Positions 1 through 12,179 of a DNA stretch of 64,000 nt are shown here, piece by piece (positions within the stretch are counted from its first letter, which is position 1; every line of letters starts with the position of its first letter). This DNA is from Dichetophora obliterata. Lineage: Eukaryota > Arthropoda > Insecta > Diptera > Sciomyzidae. Location: NCBI GenBank assembly GCA_963920525.1, contig OY986435.1, forward strand, positions 271,280,074 to 271,344,073. The letters run 5' to 3'. The notes below the pieces were generated by a model. It was not told the DNA's origin. It saw only the letters and a program-made list of their open reading frames with translations, and ran no database searches. Made by a program: the position numbers and the translations under genes.

Positions 1-144
1 TATAGCATTTTAATTGATTTGGGGGGGCGGTAAAAGGGGTGTGGCCAAAAAATTTTCTTTTTAAACCATCTCCTATCTGAAACAAATCGACTGTTCAAAT
101 TTCAGATCAATCGGTTCAGTAGTTTTGGAGTCTATAGGCTTTTC

Positions 145-183
<39 letters not shown>

Positions 184-200
184 GTGTTTTGCTTTTTAAC
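1..200. repeat. Dispersed non-coding repeat ending in a GACA microsatellite
   Basis: An AT-rich stretch with a G-rich start is followed by a conserved-looking segment that runs into an uninterrupted GACA tandem repeat at about 146-184. Repeats with a GTCY-type microsatellite joined to a short conserved tail are common in flies (for example the mini-me/Helitron-like group); that assignment is an inference. It is non-coding. Confidence 0.5.
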
Positions 201-2175
201 AAGCCCTTAAAATTTGGTACGAAAATATTGATGTTTAGTACTCGACCAAAGACGTTATGTGGCGCTGCACCCGTTTTAAAAATTCAGTGAACTACAAACC
301 CTATAATCATACATGACACAAGTAATAATGAAATTTTTTAAGGTATAATCTTAAGTTGTTAGAGTCGCTGAAAATGGTGAAATACATTTGGGTTTGATCC
401 GCTTGCTAGATGAAGAGATATTTTAGAAAAAGCTGCAACAATTAGAAAAAAAAAATTTAAAATTTCATGTTCAAGGCTTAATACTTCTTGTAAAATATTT
501 TAAAAAAAAATTGTTTTAATATTCACGTTTTTAGCCAACATTTTTACGGAAAAAATAAGTGTGGTCACACACAATCCAACACCTATTAGTAAAAGAGATA
601 GTTATATTTTTACCCACTTGCTAATCTAGAATCTAAAATAATCAAGTTTCATATTTCAAAAAAGGTTGCATGAGGTTGTTTAAGGTCTTGCCTTACGATT
701 ATTTATATAATACTATTTTTATTTAATATTATAAAAATTAGATATTCATTATTATTGGTTATAACATAATAATCATCTTGCATCCACTCTGAGGGTTCCT
801 TATTTAAGAAATCCAGAGCAATGCTGTGGATCGAAAAGAACTTATTAGTTTGTTGCGTGATGAAATCGTGGACATTTAGTTCATTTATATCCTTATTTTA
901 AATATCTACTCGCCCATGTGTTCGAACTCTACTGGGAGAGTTCAAAGCTTCTACCATTAACTTTTTCTCCCGCGCACTGATCCTATTGTCGAAAAATGTC
1001 AACCCAACTAATATTTTATTGAGATATCACGTTTTTTGGCCAGAGAATGTTCTGAATGCAATCCTGGAAATTTCGGTGTTCTCATATCCGCGGATTTGTT
1101 TCAACAATTTAAGGTCATTCATGGGGGCATGGGTTAGTAGCTTACAAGTGAACCAATATTGTAAATATATACAAATTACAAAAACATTAAAAAACCTAAG
1201 TGGAATATATAAATCATGAGGCAGTAGGTGATCTTAGCCATCCATCTTGCGAGTTGAACTGCTCCCGGTGGACGAATTTTAATATTTTTGATACTCGCAG
1301 GTTTGCCAATGAACAGTCTAGTTCCAAAAACTCTGTATAGTCTTTCCGTGATTGGTTCATTTTCAATTGTTCACTGATAACTTTTAAATTTTGGGGCTTT
1401 ATTGGTTTTAACAAATGCCAAATTGTCGCATCATTAGAAGCACTCGTGAATGATTTTTGTTTGATGTCAGGCCAAACTCGCTTGAATTTTTCCAATAATT
1501 GGACCAGTTAAAATAAAATTTGGACCAGTGGAACTCTCGAACAAGAAATCAAAAACTGAAAAAAAATAATGCATTCGAGCATGTGATGTGCCTCCTTATG
1601 AATTCCAGTGTTAGACGCTGTTGTATAGGCAAAACACCACTGAATTTGTCATCCAAGCCCCAATAGAGTAATAAAAGATAAATTATCTCGGCTTGGTCTG
1701 CCCTGTGGATGATGGTATGCCTTAAACAAAGTCATGCAACCTTTTTTGAATATGTAACTTGAAATCTAGCAAGTGGGTAAAAATAAAAATATAAGTATCT
1801 CTTTTACTAATAGGTGTAGGATTGTGTGCGACCACCGATTTTTTCCGTAAAAATGTTAGCTACAAACGTGGATATTGAAAAAAAAAAATTTTTAATTTTT
1901 TACAAGAAGTATTAAGCCTTGAACATGAAATTTTAAATTTTTTTTCTTACTGTTGCAGCTTTTTCTAAAATATCTCTACATCTAGCAAGCGGATCAAATC
2001 CAAAAGTATTTCACCATCTTCAGCGACTCTAATAACGTAAGATTAGACCTTACAAAAATTTCATTATTACTTGTGTCATGTATGATTATCGGGTTTTTAG
2101 TTCACTGAATGCACCACCTAACGTCTTTGGTCGAGTACTTAACATCAATATTTTCGCACCAAATTTTAAAGGATT
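201..2175. mobile_element. DNA transposon with ~470-bp terminal inverted repeats
   Basis: Bases ~203-695 reappear inverted at ~1714-2175, with most of the sequence alignable, including the stretch around the GTACTCGACCAAAGACGTTA block near 236 and its partner near 2140. Mismatches and small indels show that the copy is old. The core between the arms holds a broken transposon protein on the minus strand (about 895-1500), so this is an internally decayed but not fully deleted element. I could not identify a clear target-site duplication. Superfamily not assigned. Confidence 0.75.
895..1500 (-). pseudogene. Broken transposon protein inside the long-TIR element
   Basis: Read on the minus strand, three blocks in shifted frames belong to one protein. 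The first, about 1495-1290, contains FKRVWPDIKQKSF and a YTEFLEL motif. The second, about 1280-1195, reads PPGAVQLARWMAK. The third is split: an APMNDLKLLK block near 1115 is followed, after stops, by REKKLMVEALN near 950. This order matches a protein family I have seen repeatedly among unnamed insect transposon genes, with a conserved FLEL, a PGA...ARWMAK and a downstream NDLKLLK. I do not know its biochemical role or superfamily. At least three frame breaks and several stops make the copy dead. It sits centrally between the two inverted arms, as a transposase would. Confidence that it is a transposon gene is high; its function is unknown. Confidence 0.6.
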
Positions 2176-2500
2176 GTTTTCGATACATAATCGAACATTT
2201 TTATCATTGTGCTCGCAAAAAAAATCACACTTCGTTTTTTTTTTTGGGTCGGTCTAATATATAGATATATATAAATTTTCCTGTCAATGAGCAAGTGAGC
2301 GTTACTTTTCGTATTTTTGTCCATATATAAAAGGAGTCCGAGTTAGAATTTTTCTTCTTAGTCTTGTATCTACTCTAAAAGAAGTGATCGGCTGTGAGAA
2401 AAAGCGACTGACAGTAAATTTTTTGTACTCATAAGTTACCTATTTTCACGTGCACAACAAGGCAATACTTACTTACTTAGTTGTCGCTATAACCGTATGT
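2176..2500. other. AT-rich spacer, nothing supported
   Basis: Sequence between the long-TIR element and the retrotransposon fragment. It holds poly-A/T runs only; no ORF, RNA or repeat pair was seen. Confidence 0.5.
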
Positions 2501-2529
2501 CGGTCTTGGCCTCACCTAAGAATTTTCAA

Positions 2530-3090
2530 AGCGTGAAGTCAGTGCAGCATTCTTCAGATTAGAAAGAGAGTTAATTCGAATGGGTCTGGCAGTGAAAGCA
2601 GATAAGACGAAATACTTAGTGTCAACAAACAAACAGTCCCAGCGTCTTGAAACCCACGTTACAGTTGGCAATACCTCCTTCGAGGTTATGTAGGACTTCG
2701 TCTTTCTGGGATCCAGCATAAACTCAACTAACGACATCAGCATTGAGATCAAACGAAGAATAACACTTGCCATTAGGTGTTACTTTGGGATCAGTAGGCA
2801 ATTGAGAAGCAGAGCCCTCTTTCGACGAACGAAAATCACGCTCATTAAATCGCTCATCATGCATTACAAATCTGGACGCTGAGCAGTTCAGATGAAAAAA
2901 CTTCAGGAGCCTTCGTAAGATCTACAGACCAATCTGCGTCAATGGCGAATACCGAATACGGTGGAATGATGAACTGTATGAGCTGTACGCTGACATCGAC
3001 ATAGTCAAGCGCATTAAAATCGAGCGGCTTCGCTGGCTAAGTCATGTTCAGCGCATGGAAGACGATGCTCCAGTGAAGAAAATCCAATTT
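2530..3090 (+). pseudogene. Non-LTR retrotransposon RT C-terminal fragment (RTE/BovB-like)
   Basis: The plus strand reads as the end of a reverse transcriptase with its downstream tail. The first part (2530-2870) contains GLAVKADKTKYLV and then FLGSSINSTNDISIEIKRR, followed by a run ending in TKITLIKSLI. After a frame change (2900-3085) it reads VNGEYRIRWNDELYELY and then RLRWLSHVQRMEDDAP. This is the usual C-terminal layout of the endonuclease/reverse transcriptase proteins often mislabelled craniofacial development protein 2-like. A TAG stop at 2691-2693 and a frame break near 2880 show that it is dead. The endonuclease and most of the RT are missing, as expected of a 5'-truncated insertion. 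The RTE/BovB clade is a judgement from these motifs. Confidence 0.8.
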
Positions 3091-5780
3091 TCAATTTAGT
3101 AGAGCAAATTATATGTTAACCGCTCCATTAAATCGCATGAGTCCCTTTGTTAACAGCTGTAACTTTTTTGATGTTAACTTGTCGAAAGGTCAACTCAAAA
3201 GTAAACTAAAATGTATTATGTAGTTAGATCTACGTGCATTAATGCATGGTTAGTTGTAACGTCTTGTAATGTCTTTACGTCCAACTACTTTATTGGTGGG
3301 TAAATTTTTCCAACATTTGCTTGTTTTGAGCCTTTTGTATCAATGGCGTTAATTTTTTTTTTAATTGCTATCTGGGTTGTGACTTTAAATGAGCAAATGC
3401 TGTGAAAGTGCGAAAAAGCTGTATTAGCTGAACTCTATTGCTATGGCATGGTTCATTGCAAAAAGTGGCGAATATTTATAGATGGTTCAGCCTAAAGTTT
3501 GAATATTATTTTCTTTGCCTAAATAGCTAAAAAAACATTTGTTTGAATAGAAATAAAATAAAAATAAAAAAATATACATTTGTGGTTGTGTAGACAAGTT
3601 ATTGACAAAAAAAAAAGTTTAAAAATGGCAAAAAAAGGAAATTTTAAAAATTTTCAGGCACAATATGTAGTTTCTTCGGGTAAGTTTTCCATGCATTTAT
3701 TTTTTCTATAAATCAATATCTACAACTTTGTTTAAGATACCAAAATAATATTCCCTACGGTTAACCGCGAAAAAGCCATGTCAAAATATAGAAAAAGTGC
3801 TAAAAATCCACTTTTGAGCCAAAAAATGGGTGGCATCGTAAATCTCTTATTTGAGCGTAAGTAAGCGAACTAATGATGCAGAATTTCTAGTTTGATATTT
3901 TTTAAATATCATAATAAATTTGAGATATTGATTCATTTGTATAAATTTTTATTATGATATTTATTACATATCAAAATTATATTTTGTTTACTTAAATTTT
4001 TATTTTAAATTAATTTTAAATTACATATAAGCTATATGACTACAGGAAAAATTCTAAATTCATATGTTTCCTACAAACGTTTTTCCATTTATTTTGCTAA
4101 ACATAGAAAAATATTCAATTTAAACTATCATAAAAATTAAAACCAGAATTTTTCTCTATTTCTGCATAAAAAGAAATAAAACGTATACACTTACGGTACT
4201 AACGGAACTGTGTCTTTTCATAAAGTTTCTCTAACTTTTGACACTTCGAACGTTAGAATCTAAGTTTCAATTCGGTCTAATGGACACAGCCTTTAATTAC
4301 ATAAAACATTCACTTAAGAGTGTAATATTACACGTTGTTTATTTACGAATTTTCAATTTTGTTTTAACAAGACCAATAATAATACTTGAATCAAATTACT
4401 TGTTTTGTCAACACAGTGTTGTCATGTTATGGCAAAGCAATAAACCAATTAAATACCCCAAATTCAAACTACGACATTAAAATTATTCTGAAAAAACTAA
4501 GAACAAAACATTGATAAATATTAAAAAAAAAATATACCGACAACCTCTCCATACATTTCATTACCAATGTTCGACAACCTACTGCCAAGCCTAAACGTGT
4601 GACTTTTAAATGGACGACCCTTTGCGGAAAACTAAACACTTTGGAACTTAATTAAATAAAAGCAGTGTTATTATTAATAAGTAGGTATTTAAAATATAAA
4701 ATAAAAACTTTTAGACAAGACAATTCAAGCCTTTCAACCATTTCAAGCCTTTTTACTGCTCAAACTCCACCTTAGCTTTAACGTTAACCGTTGAAGTATA
4801 TTTTGATAAAGGTCAGCTAATTTAAATGAACGTGGTTTTAATGGCTCTGCACTTAATAACACGTTTTTTAAGCTTGGAAAAAGAAAACCACAACCGCAAT
4901 ATTGGCAACACTTTATGCGGTAGAGTTGACAGCAGTGTGACCTTCTTTATTGTTGCGCAAATGTTAAATAAAAAAATTTAATTGACAAAGACTTGGCAAA
5001 TAATGGGAAAATATTTAATTAAGAGGTGGGTCAAGTGATTAAAAAAAACGAGTTTTTGCGTCACAATAGTTTTAAATTGAAAATTATGGTAACGTAGGAA
5101 AAAAAATCATTAGAATTTTTAATTAAAAATTGTGGACACGTTTTTTTTAACAACAATGTTAAAAGGATAAAAAATCTCAAAAGCAAAAAAAATAGTAAGA
5201 AATTATCTTCGACTCAAGCTAAGTTTAAAGTACTTTAGTATACTCAAAGTTTTCATTGCTTTATTATTTTGATGGCGCCACTTTTATAAGGCGCAGCTTT
5301 TATTCAATTATTAAAATTTTAAATTCTTAGTCATTTTAATCATAAAAGCTTATGTGTATAATATCAAGTTTCTACCATTATATTTCTGGACTTTATGAAG
5401 GTTTTGTATTATGATGACATCACTTTGTTTGCAGGTTGGGCGAAGTTTTAAGCCTTTTTAACAAATTTCAAACATCGAGTGCAAAAATAAAACTAAAACT
5501 TATTTGCAAAATTTTACTTGTACACATTTTTATGGAATTTATGGATAGTTTTACGTTTGTATGTGAAGTTGGCATGGATTTTCTCAGATTTTTACAAATT
5601 TAATGCTCAGAGTGCATATTTGCGGTTAAAGCTCACGTGCATAATTTTAAATCATTAAATGAACTTTTGGGTAATTTTAAGAGATCTTACTCTTTTGGTA
5701 AACTAACTTTGTATGGGAGGTAAGCGTTGCTTTTATCCAATTTGGCTCATGTTCGAACTTGATCTCTATTTGTAATTAAG
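3091..5780. other. AT-rich non-coding stretch, no gene supported
   Basis: About 2.7 kb of AT-rich DNA with poly-A runs. Short ORFs here lack recognisable motifs and look like chance. TTAACCG occurs near 3117 and 4785, but I could not pair these into element ends. Confidence 0.45.
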
Positions 5781-5784
5781 GGCT

Positions 5785-6400
5785 TATATACACAGAAAAT
5801 AATAAATGCAGTTAAATCAAATACAAATTGCATTTGGCGCACTTGATAGCAAATTGCATTTGGCTCAAATACAATTGTACTTGCTATAACAAAAATGTAG
5901 TTCAATCAAAGGCAAGTGTATTTGCTATAACAAAAATTTACTTTATTCAAATGCAATTGTATTTCACTTCCCAATTTTTAGCAACTACATTACATTTAAC
6001 CTTCGCCTTACTAATGCCCACCCGGGTGGTTTTTTGGATTTTGATTTCTTAATAAATTCCTGTATTTTGATCGAAACTAACTAGGGTTTCGACTCACTGA
6101 ACAAATTTAAGAGTGTTTTTGTATAGTCTTCGCAAAATAATTATTTTCAAGTATTTTAATCCTTTTCAGTTTTAATCCTTTTCAGTTTCAGTAAACGATG
6201 CACACAAAAGTGTTCCGTAAGACGAAGGTTAAACCAAATGCGGAATTGCTGTTGAATAAATGTATATGCATAACATCAACAGCAATTTCATTTGAACAAA
6301 ATGCAGAAATTATTAGAGTCAAATGCGATCGCATTTGAAAAGTAAGCATCACTGAAATCTCTGTTGACAGAAATTTCGACACATGCATTATCATTAGAGT
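5785..6400. repeat. Degenerate AAATTGCATTTGG-type repeat cluster
   Basis: Variants of a ~30-bp unit containing (A)AATTGCATTTGG and CAAATACAATTG recur at 5820-5960. A related set in the opposite orientation lies at about 6220-6345, and another block of the same type at 13535-13670. They look like subterminal repeats of a DNA element. The limits cannot be fixed. Open reading through the block is an effect of the repeats. Confidence 0.4.
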
Positions 6401-7318
6401 TCAGCTACTGCAGCATTTACATATATTTGTAATAAAATGTGCAAGTGCGACAGAGTGCGAGTCAGTGCCTGTGAAACAAGAAGGCTATTGAACGAAGCCT
6501 GTCTATTGAAAGGAGTTGCAAACAGGGTTGCCACTTGTAAAAAAATTTAGTTACCAAAATTTCATCAAAAAGTTACCAAAATTATATAAGAATTAATTAA
6601 ACAAACAAACATATTTTTAAAGTAAGAAAATCAAAAAAATTATAATTTTTGTTAATTAAAAATATTTATTCAACATTAAAATACTTAAAGTTATAAACAG
6701 ATATAGTGGTAAAATAAATTTGGTTAATATTATTAAGTATTACATTTTTCTTGTTTAAAATTTTTTATTTTTGATAACTAAAAATCACAAAAGTAAATAA
6801 AAAGTAAGTAAAATTCATAAACTCATATACTTATAAAAATGAGACGTATGTATATCTTCTTTATTTGAATTAAATAAAAAAATACATACAGGGTAGCCCT
6901 TATTCGAAGCGCCCATCTGGCAACACTGTAACTTTCCGCAGTGATGCCAAATCGACTAATGACATACCGCGTTTGAAGCGTCATTTCAAGCAAATGTTTA
7001 CCAGAGATAAAGAGATGGGAAACTCCATTGGAGAGGGATAGCACTATGTTCGATTTTACGTAAAATTGGCTCCAATACTAACACAAAACATTTAGAAGTG
7101 GTCGTAAAATCAACGGAAAACAACCCTGGTTTATGGTAGATTGAAGAATTTCACCAGTTACGTTTGAGGTCCGATAACTGTAAAAATGCATATTATTGGA
7201 ACAAAATGGGTAACAAAAGGAATACCAAAAAAAGACTTCGGAAATGCAATGGAAAGCATCCCTGAAACATCATGGTGAAATTATCTTAGAATAATTACAC
7301 CATAGGAATAAGTCCAAG

Positions 7319-9037
7319 CAGTGTTGCCGTTAGGAAAAATTTATGGATACTTTTTTCATACTCATATATGAATATATGTTTTTATTTGCAAAAATATAAA
7401 AAAGGAGGCATTTCTTTAAATTCAACAAAAACTTTAAGAAAAGTTATGACATTGAGACATTTTTGGACAGTACTCTTTGGACAATAACGATAAGACCAGT
7501 AGATTTTTTTTGGGAACAAGTAAAGGTATATTGTTTTGCAAAATACTTAAAAACGAATAATTTTTAAATTTAATATAAACAAAGGGCAATAGCAACCCAT
7601 TTTATTTATATTACACTTAACTGAATAAGCTATTAAATTACTTTTTTATGTATTTATATATTATTTTGCAATTCGATTATTTTTTTAAAATTGTAAAATA
7701 ATTGATTTTCTGTTTATAATCGTAATATAATTATAAAAATCGCAAAATAATTACGATTACTTTAGATGTAGAAAATAACCAAAAATAATTAAAAGTAATC
7801 AAGAAAAATAATCAGAGAACTTTTAGAAATTATGTTTGATTCTTTTTTTTATTATGTATAGCAGCGGTAACAGAGAAGGAATCATGAACCCAAAGTTCAT
7901 ACTGTAGCTCCCAACACTTTTGTTAATAAAACTGATTAAGTTTCCGTATAACTGTTATTCGTATAACTGTGTTAACTGAAAAAGCCGTATCAGCGTATGG
8001 GCAATTTCAGTTAATAATGACTGGTTGCACTTCACAACCTCACCGTTGAAACGATGCGAGTCGACATCAAACAGAATCAAAAATAATTTCTAAAAGTAGT
8101 CGGATTATTGTTTCTTGATTACTTTTTATTCTCTTTGATTATTTTCGTAATTCCATGTAGTCTTAATTATTTTTTGATTATTTGTAATCGAAATCAATTA
8201 CTTATCAAAAACATCTCCCTCAAGGATTAAATAACGATTATAATTATTTTAAAAATCGCTATTTAACAGTTATGTTTTGTATATAGTTTTTTGTATAAAT
8301 ATCAAACTTTTACAATTAATATTATAAACATAATTTATACAAAATATAAAAATAACACAAAATATAACAGACTGAAGTACTGAAATGTACATATGTTCCT
8401 TTTTAAGGCAGGAGCAGGTTGTCTAAAATTTTTATTTTCTATTTCTTCTTAAACTTTCAAAAGTATAGTTTTTGAGAATTGACTGTTAAATTTTTGTAAG
8501 GATACTGACGTTATCTCCACTTCTATAGCCGTTTTAGCAGGTATCGAGCGCATAGCAGAGATATACATACTCACTCTCTTTACACTCATTTATCTCAAAA
8601 CTACTTTTTTCGGCAATGTATTGTATCGAAAACAAAAGCTATTCAGCCGAATCATCTGAAATTTTAATATGTTATTTACATCAGTAGCTTTCGCTATCAA
8701 CATTTAAAAAATCGTATATTTTACACTGAATAACCAGTAAAAAACCCTGTTTTGGGACTTAAATTTCAAAAGTGCGTCATAATCAAAAATTCTTATTGTT
8801 CATTATTTTAACTTTTAAAAAAATAAATCCTATTATTTTATACATGTTCATGCTTTGTTTCTTACTATTACATTTTAACAAAGCTATTTGTTAGTCTTCA
8901 AATTAAATAAATGGAATTGCTATTAAAGCTTAAAAAATTGGGTTTCAGTACTTTAATATGTGGATACTTTTTTCTGAAGTGGATACATTTGTGACTTTTT
9001 CATGGATACTTTTTTTAGAATCGTCGCGGCAACACTG
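7319..9037. mobile_element. CAGTGTTGCCG-ended element inserted in the mariner
   Basis: The left end CAGTGTTGCCG at 7319 matches the inverted right end at 9027-9037. A further shared patch, ATGGATACTTTTTT, lies just inside the left end (about 7344) and in the same orientation near the right end (about 9002). The termini resemble those of hAT elements, but the eight flanking bases on each side are not identical, so the superfamily is not proven. Inside, 7670-7850 and 8060-8260 form an imperfect inverted repeat rich in AATAATC/GATTATT. No transposase remains. Confidence 0.5.
7670..8260. repeat. Imperfect inverted repeat, ~180-bp arms
   Basis: AAGTAATCAAGAAA and ACTTTTAGAAATTAT blocks at 7790-7840 reappear inverted at 8080-8130. 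More diverged matching continues outward on both sides to about 7670 and 8260. It may be a small foldback element inside the CAGTGTTGCCG element. Confidence 0.45.
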
Positions 9038-9155
9038 ATCTGAGGTGAACTCACGTACACAATAAATGAGTTTCACCAAAGTACATAAAAATGGAAAAAA
9101 CATATGTTTTGACGTCACAAAATTTAAGTTTCCTATCTCTTTATCTCTGATGTTT

Positions 9156-10247
9156 ACAATGGAACAGTACACGCCACGCGAACGCTCTAAAATTGTTGAA
9201 ATTTACATTCAACAAAACAAGTCAATAGTGAAAACTCAACGTGCTTTCAAAAAAATAAATAAAGTGAAAAGTACGCCTTCCAAGAAAACAATTTATCGTT
9301 AGAATGAAAGATTTACAACTGCTTGGTAAATCTTGGTAACCCAAAGAGGCCAAATAAAAAGCAACCAAGGCGATCGGAAGAGAATATTGCAGCCGTACGA
9401 GCCAGTACTGAGCAGTCACCAACAACATCCCAAAATCGCCGTTCTCAGCAGCTCGGCATTCCCCGATCCACTTTACAACGCATTTTACGTGTTGATTTGA
9501 ATTTGTTTCCGTACAAAATTCAATTGGTAAACAAATTGTTGCCTACCGATAAGCCACGTCGATTGGAATGGGCCCAAAGAGTCATCGAAATGGCTGAAGA
9601 AGACGAGCAATTTTGGCATAAAATTATCATGAGCGATGAAGATCATTTTCAGTTGAACGGAACGGTAAACAAACAAAATTGCCGTATTTATGCCACTGAA
9701 AATCCACAAGAGATTCAAGAGGTACCTCTTCACGATGCAAAAGTCACTGTTTGGTGCGGCGTTTGTGCTAAAATGCTCATTGGGCCGTTCTTTTTCGAAG
9801 ATGATAATGGCCACAGAGTTACTGTCAATCAGGAGCGTTATCGCGATATGATAAACAATTTTTTTCATGCCAATCGTTCGTCGAAAGCGTATCAGGCACT
9901 ACTGGTTTCAACAAGACGGCGCGCCACCACACACAAGCCGCACTACAATCGATTTTTTGAAGCAATTGTTCCCTGGCCGTTTGATGTCAAAAAATGGTGA
10001 TTTCGATTGGCCGCCAAGATCACCAGATTTAACGCCTCCAGACTTCTTTTTGTGGGGTTATTTGAAATCAAAGGTTAACGTCAACAAGCCAAAGACCCTA
10101 GAAGAGCAGAAAACCAACATCCGTCAAGAAATAACCGCCATTCCCATCGAAATGTTGAAGAAAACCATGGAAAATGCTGCAAAACGGGCACAATATGTCG
10201 TAGAGGCCAATGGCGACCATTTACGAGATATCATATTCAAGAAATAA
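9156..10247 (+). pseudogene. Mariner-family transposase with three frame breaks
   Basis: The product would cut and rejoin element ends in the nucleus. Segment one (9156-9300) starts at the ATG leading to EQYTPRERSKIVEIYIQQN, an N-terminal helix-turn-helix region. Frame changes near 9300 and 9328 lead into the main segment (about 9329-9865), with the NPKRPNKKQ linker and the first catalytic Asp in IIMSDEDHF (codon 9635-9637). A surplus T in a run of seven at 9859-9865 shifts the frame again. The last segment has WFQQDGAPPHT (Asp codon 9915-9917) and PPRSPDLTPPDFFLWGY. Spacing from the second Asp is 36 residues to the SPD Asp and 41 to the PPD Asp. A DD41D reading would fit the rosa-type group; which Asp is catalytic is not settled here. 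The reading frame ends in FKK with TAA at 10245. Confidence 0.85.
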
Positions 10248-10361
10248 TGTAAGCAAATCTACTTGAACCCAATTAAATGAAATTCATGATGAACACACAA
10301 AAAATTGTGGTTTCTTTGATTTATTTAAAAATAAAATGGGCGCTTCGAATGCAGCCCTGTA

Positions 10362-11740
10362 CATACATTTATTGAAAAAGTATAACTTCTTTCTTGTTTA
10401 AAATTTATTGATTAAATTAATATAAAAATCAGAAATAAGTAGTAAATTCAGGTAAACGTAATTATTTTGTCACAAAACAAAAAATTATGAATTAATGGTA
10501 CTATAAAAATAAGATCCTTATCTTTTTTATTTGAAATATGTAGGTACTAAAAAAATACTTTATGAAAGTAAATGAATAAATACAAAGATAGGGCATTTAA
10601 TACTTTAAAAAATTATCGATTTCTTCAAGTTTAAATTTAAATCAAATATGATATACAGTTCTTTTTCCAATAACTGCTCCTAAGCACAAACTATTGCATA
10701 GTATTTAAAGCTTTTGCTGATATCTTTTTACGTTTTAGAAAAACATATTCTGAGAGAAACGATAATTTTATTAAACTTATTCAAAGCAACTTTAAGCGGC
10801 TGGAAGTCCCTAATTTTTCAGTAAGTTAGTTTAGAAATTTTTCCTATAAATTTTTTATGTAATCAATTTTCGTTATTTCAAAATATATCTGGAATTATCC
10901 GCAATATTTGCAATGGTAAAATGTATGCTGAAATTTCAAAGACAAAAGATATTTTTATGATTCAGACAATTCACGGTAGCAAATTTTTATATTATGAAAA
11001 ATTTTTAAACATTATGATTTTTGAAGGCCGTTATCTTCAAAACAAAAGATAAAAAAGAATTTGTTTACAAAAATGCTTAGACCTATTCGGCCCTATTATG
11101 AATAACTTTTCCGGTGGAATCGAAAGTGAGAGTTTTAATTTTTAAGATAAACCTCGAGAACATTCAGGAAACTTAACAAGGAAAAAAAAATTCAGGAAAA
11201 AATAACTTAAAAATGTCCAAAATGTTCTACAGCTTAATCTTAAAAATTAAAACTCCCTTTTCCGATAACGTGTGAAAAATTATACATGATATGGCTTAAT
11301 ATTTCCTAGTCAAAGCTGTCAAATACGATCGAAATCGACTGATGCAATTTAAAGATATTATTCTGTTAGAACATAACAGGTTCTTACATTTTTGCCTATA
11401 ACTCATAAACTAAAGCTGATGGCGAAAAAAAAATCTCAATTTTACATCTAAAAATCTTATTCTGGTGACCACACATAATGAGGCTTGTCTCTCATTTTGC
11501 AGAGTTCCTTTGAAATCATTATGCTATTTATTGTATCAAAACAAAACTAGTTTCGTAGCTTCGTTTTTATAAGAGACTTCTTTGTTAACGTTAAATTTCA
11601 AGATTGAAATATTTTGACATTTTCTTTTGACATGATTCGCAATATTTTCAGATGATGCGTTGATTTGAAATACAATTTTTTATATATCTTGCAAACAAAC
11701 TGATTATTTTGAATTTTTAAGTTTTTTTAGTTTTTACATT
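10362..11740. other. AT-rich non-coding stretch
   Basis: 1.4 kb of AT-rich DNA without a gene, RNA or clear repeat. Nothing further supported. Confidence 0.4.
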
Positions 11741-11744
11741 AAAG

Positions 11745-11862
11745 GGAAAAAGTTACCAAAACTATAAAAAAATTACCAAATTACCAAGTCAAAAATTTAC
11801 TACCAAATTTGGTAATTAATTACCAAATGTTGTCTTTTCAAGCCGATGTGTTGTCTTTTCAA
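11745..11862. repeat. TTACCAAA-rich block and a 20-bp tandem duplication
   Basis: Several TTACCAAA motifs lie at 11754-11828, resembling a block at 6550-6585 on the far side of the mariner, in the same orientation. Immediately after it, TGTTGTCTTTTCAAGCCGAT occurs twice in tandem (about 11828-11869). The TTACCAAA blocks may belong to the ends of one larger element into which the mariner inserted; this is inference. Confidence 0.35.
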
Positions 11863-11863
11863 G

Positions 11864-11898
11864 CCGATCTGATGGTTTCCTGCTCGGTAGAAAAAGAG
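11864..11898 (+). other. Possible 35-nt mini-exon
   Basis: A short pyrimidine tract ending TTTTCAAG is followed by 35 bases that are open in two frames and end in GAG|GTAAGT, a strong donor. This could be a host mini-exon or a chance pairing within repeat DNA. There is no protein match to support it, and the upstream tandem duplication makes the acceptor doubtful. Confidence 0.15.
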
Positions 11899-12179
11899 GT
11901 AAGTTTATATATTTAGTGGAGTAAAAATAGAAAGCTTATTAAATACAAGCTTATTTAAAAAAAAAAATTATTCATTATTAATTAAAAAACTTTTTGAAGT
12001 GGACAACAAAAAGTTATAAATGCAAAAATAATCGTCGTAGCAATAAGCGCTGCAATTTTTAGTTTACAAAGTCAGCGCTACGCTGCACTATGGGATCGCT
12101 TCATACATTGTTGTGCAAAAACTATAAGGAGTGGTCCTAGATCATTTAAAGTTGGCTCCGCGCATTGTATTGACTAAAT

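Larger units (their letters stand above)
6889..10359 (+). mobile_element. Mariner/Tc1-superfamily element interrupted by another insertion
   Basis: The left end starts CAGGG and reaches TTCGAAGCGCCCAT by 6922. The right end is its inverted partner (10336-10359). Both ends abut TA (6887-6888 and 10360-10361), the duplication expected of this superfamily. A broken transposase lies at 9156-10247. The left ~430 bp and the right ~1.3 kb add up to a normal-to-large mariner. The extra length is a 1.7-kb foreign element (7319-9037). Confidence 0.75.

Noticed and set aside
9485..9868. 127-codon minus-strand frame
   Set aside because: Antisense shadow of the mariner transposase.
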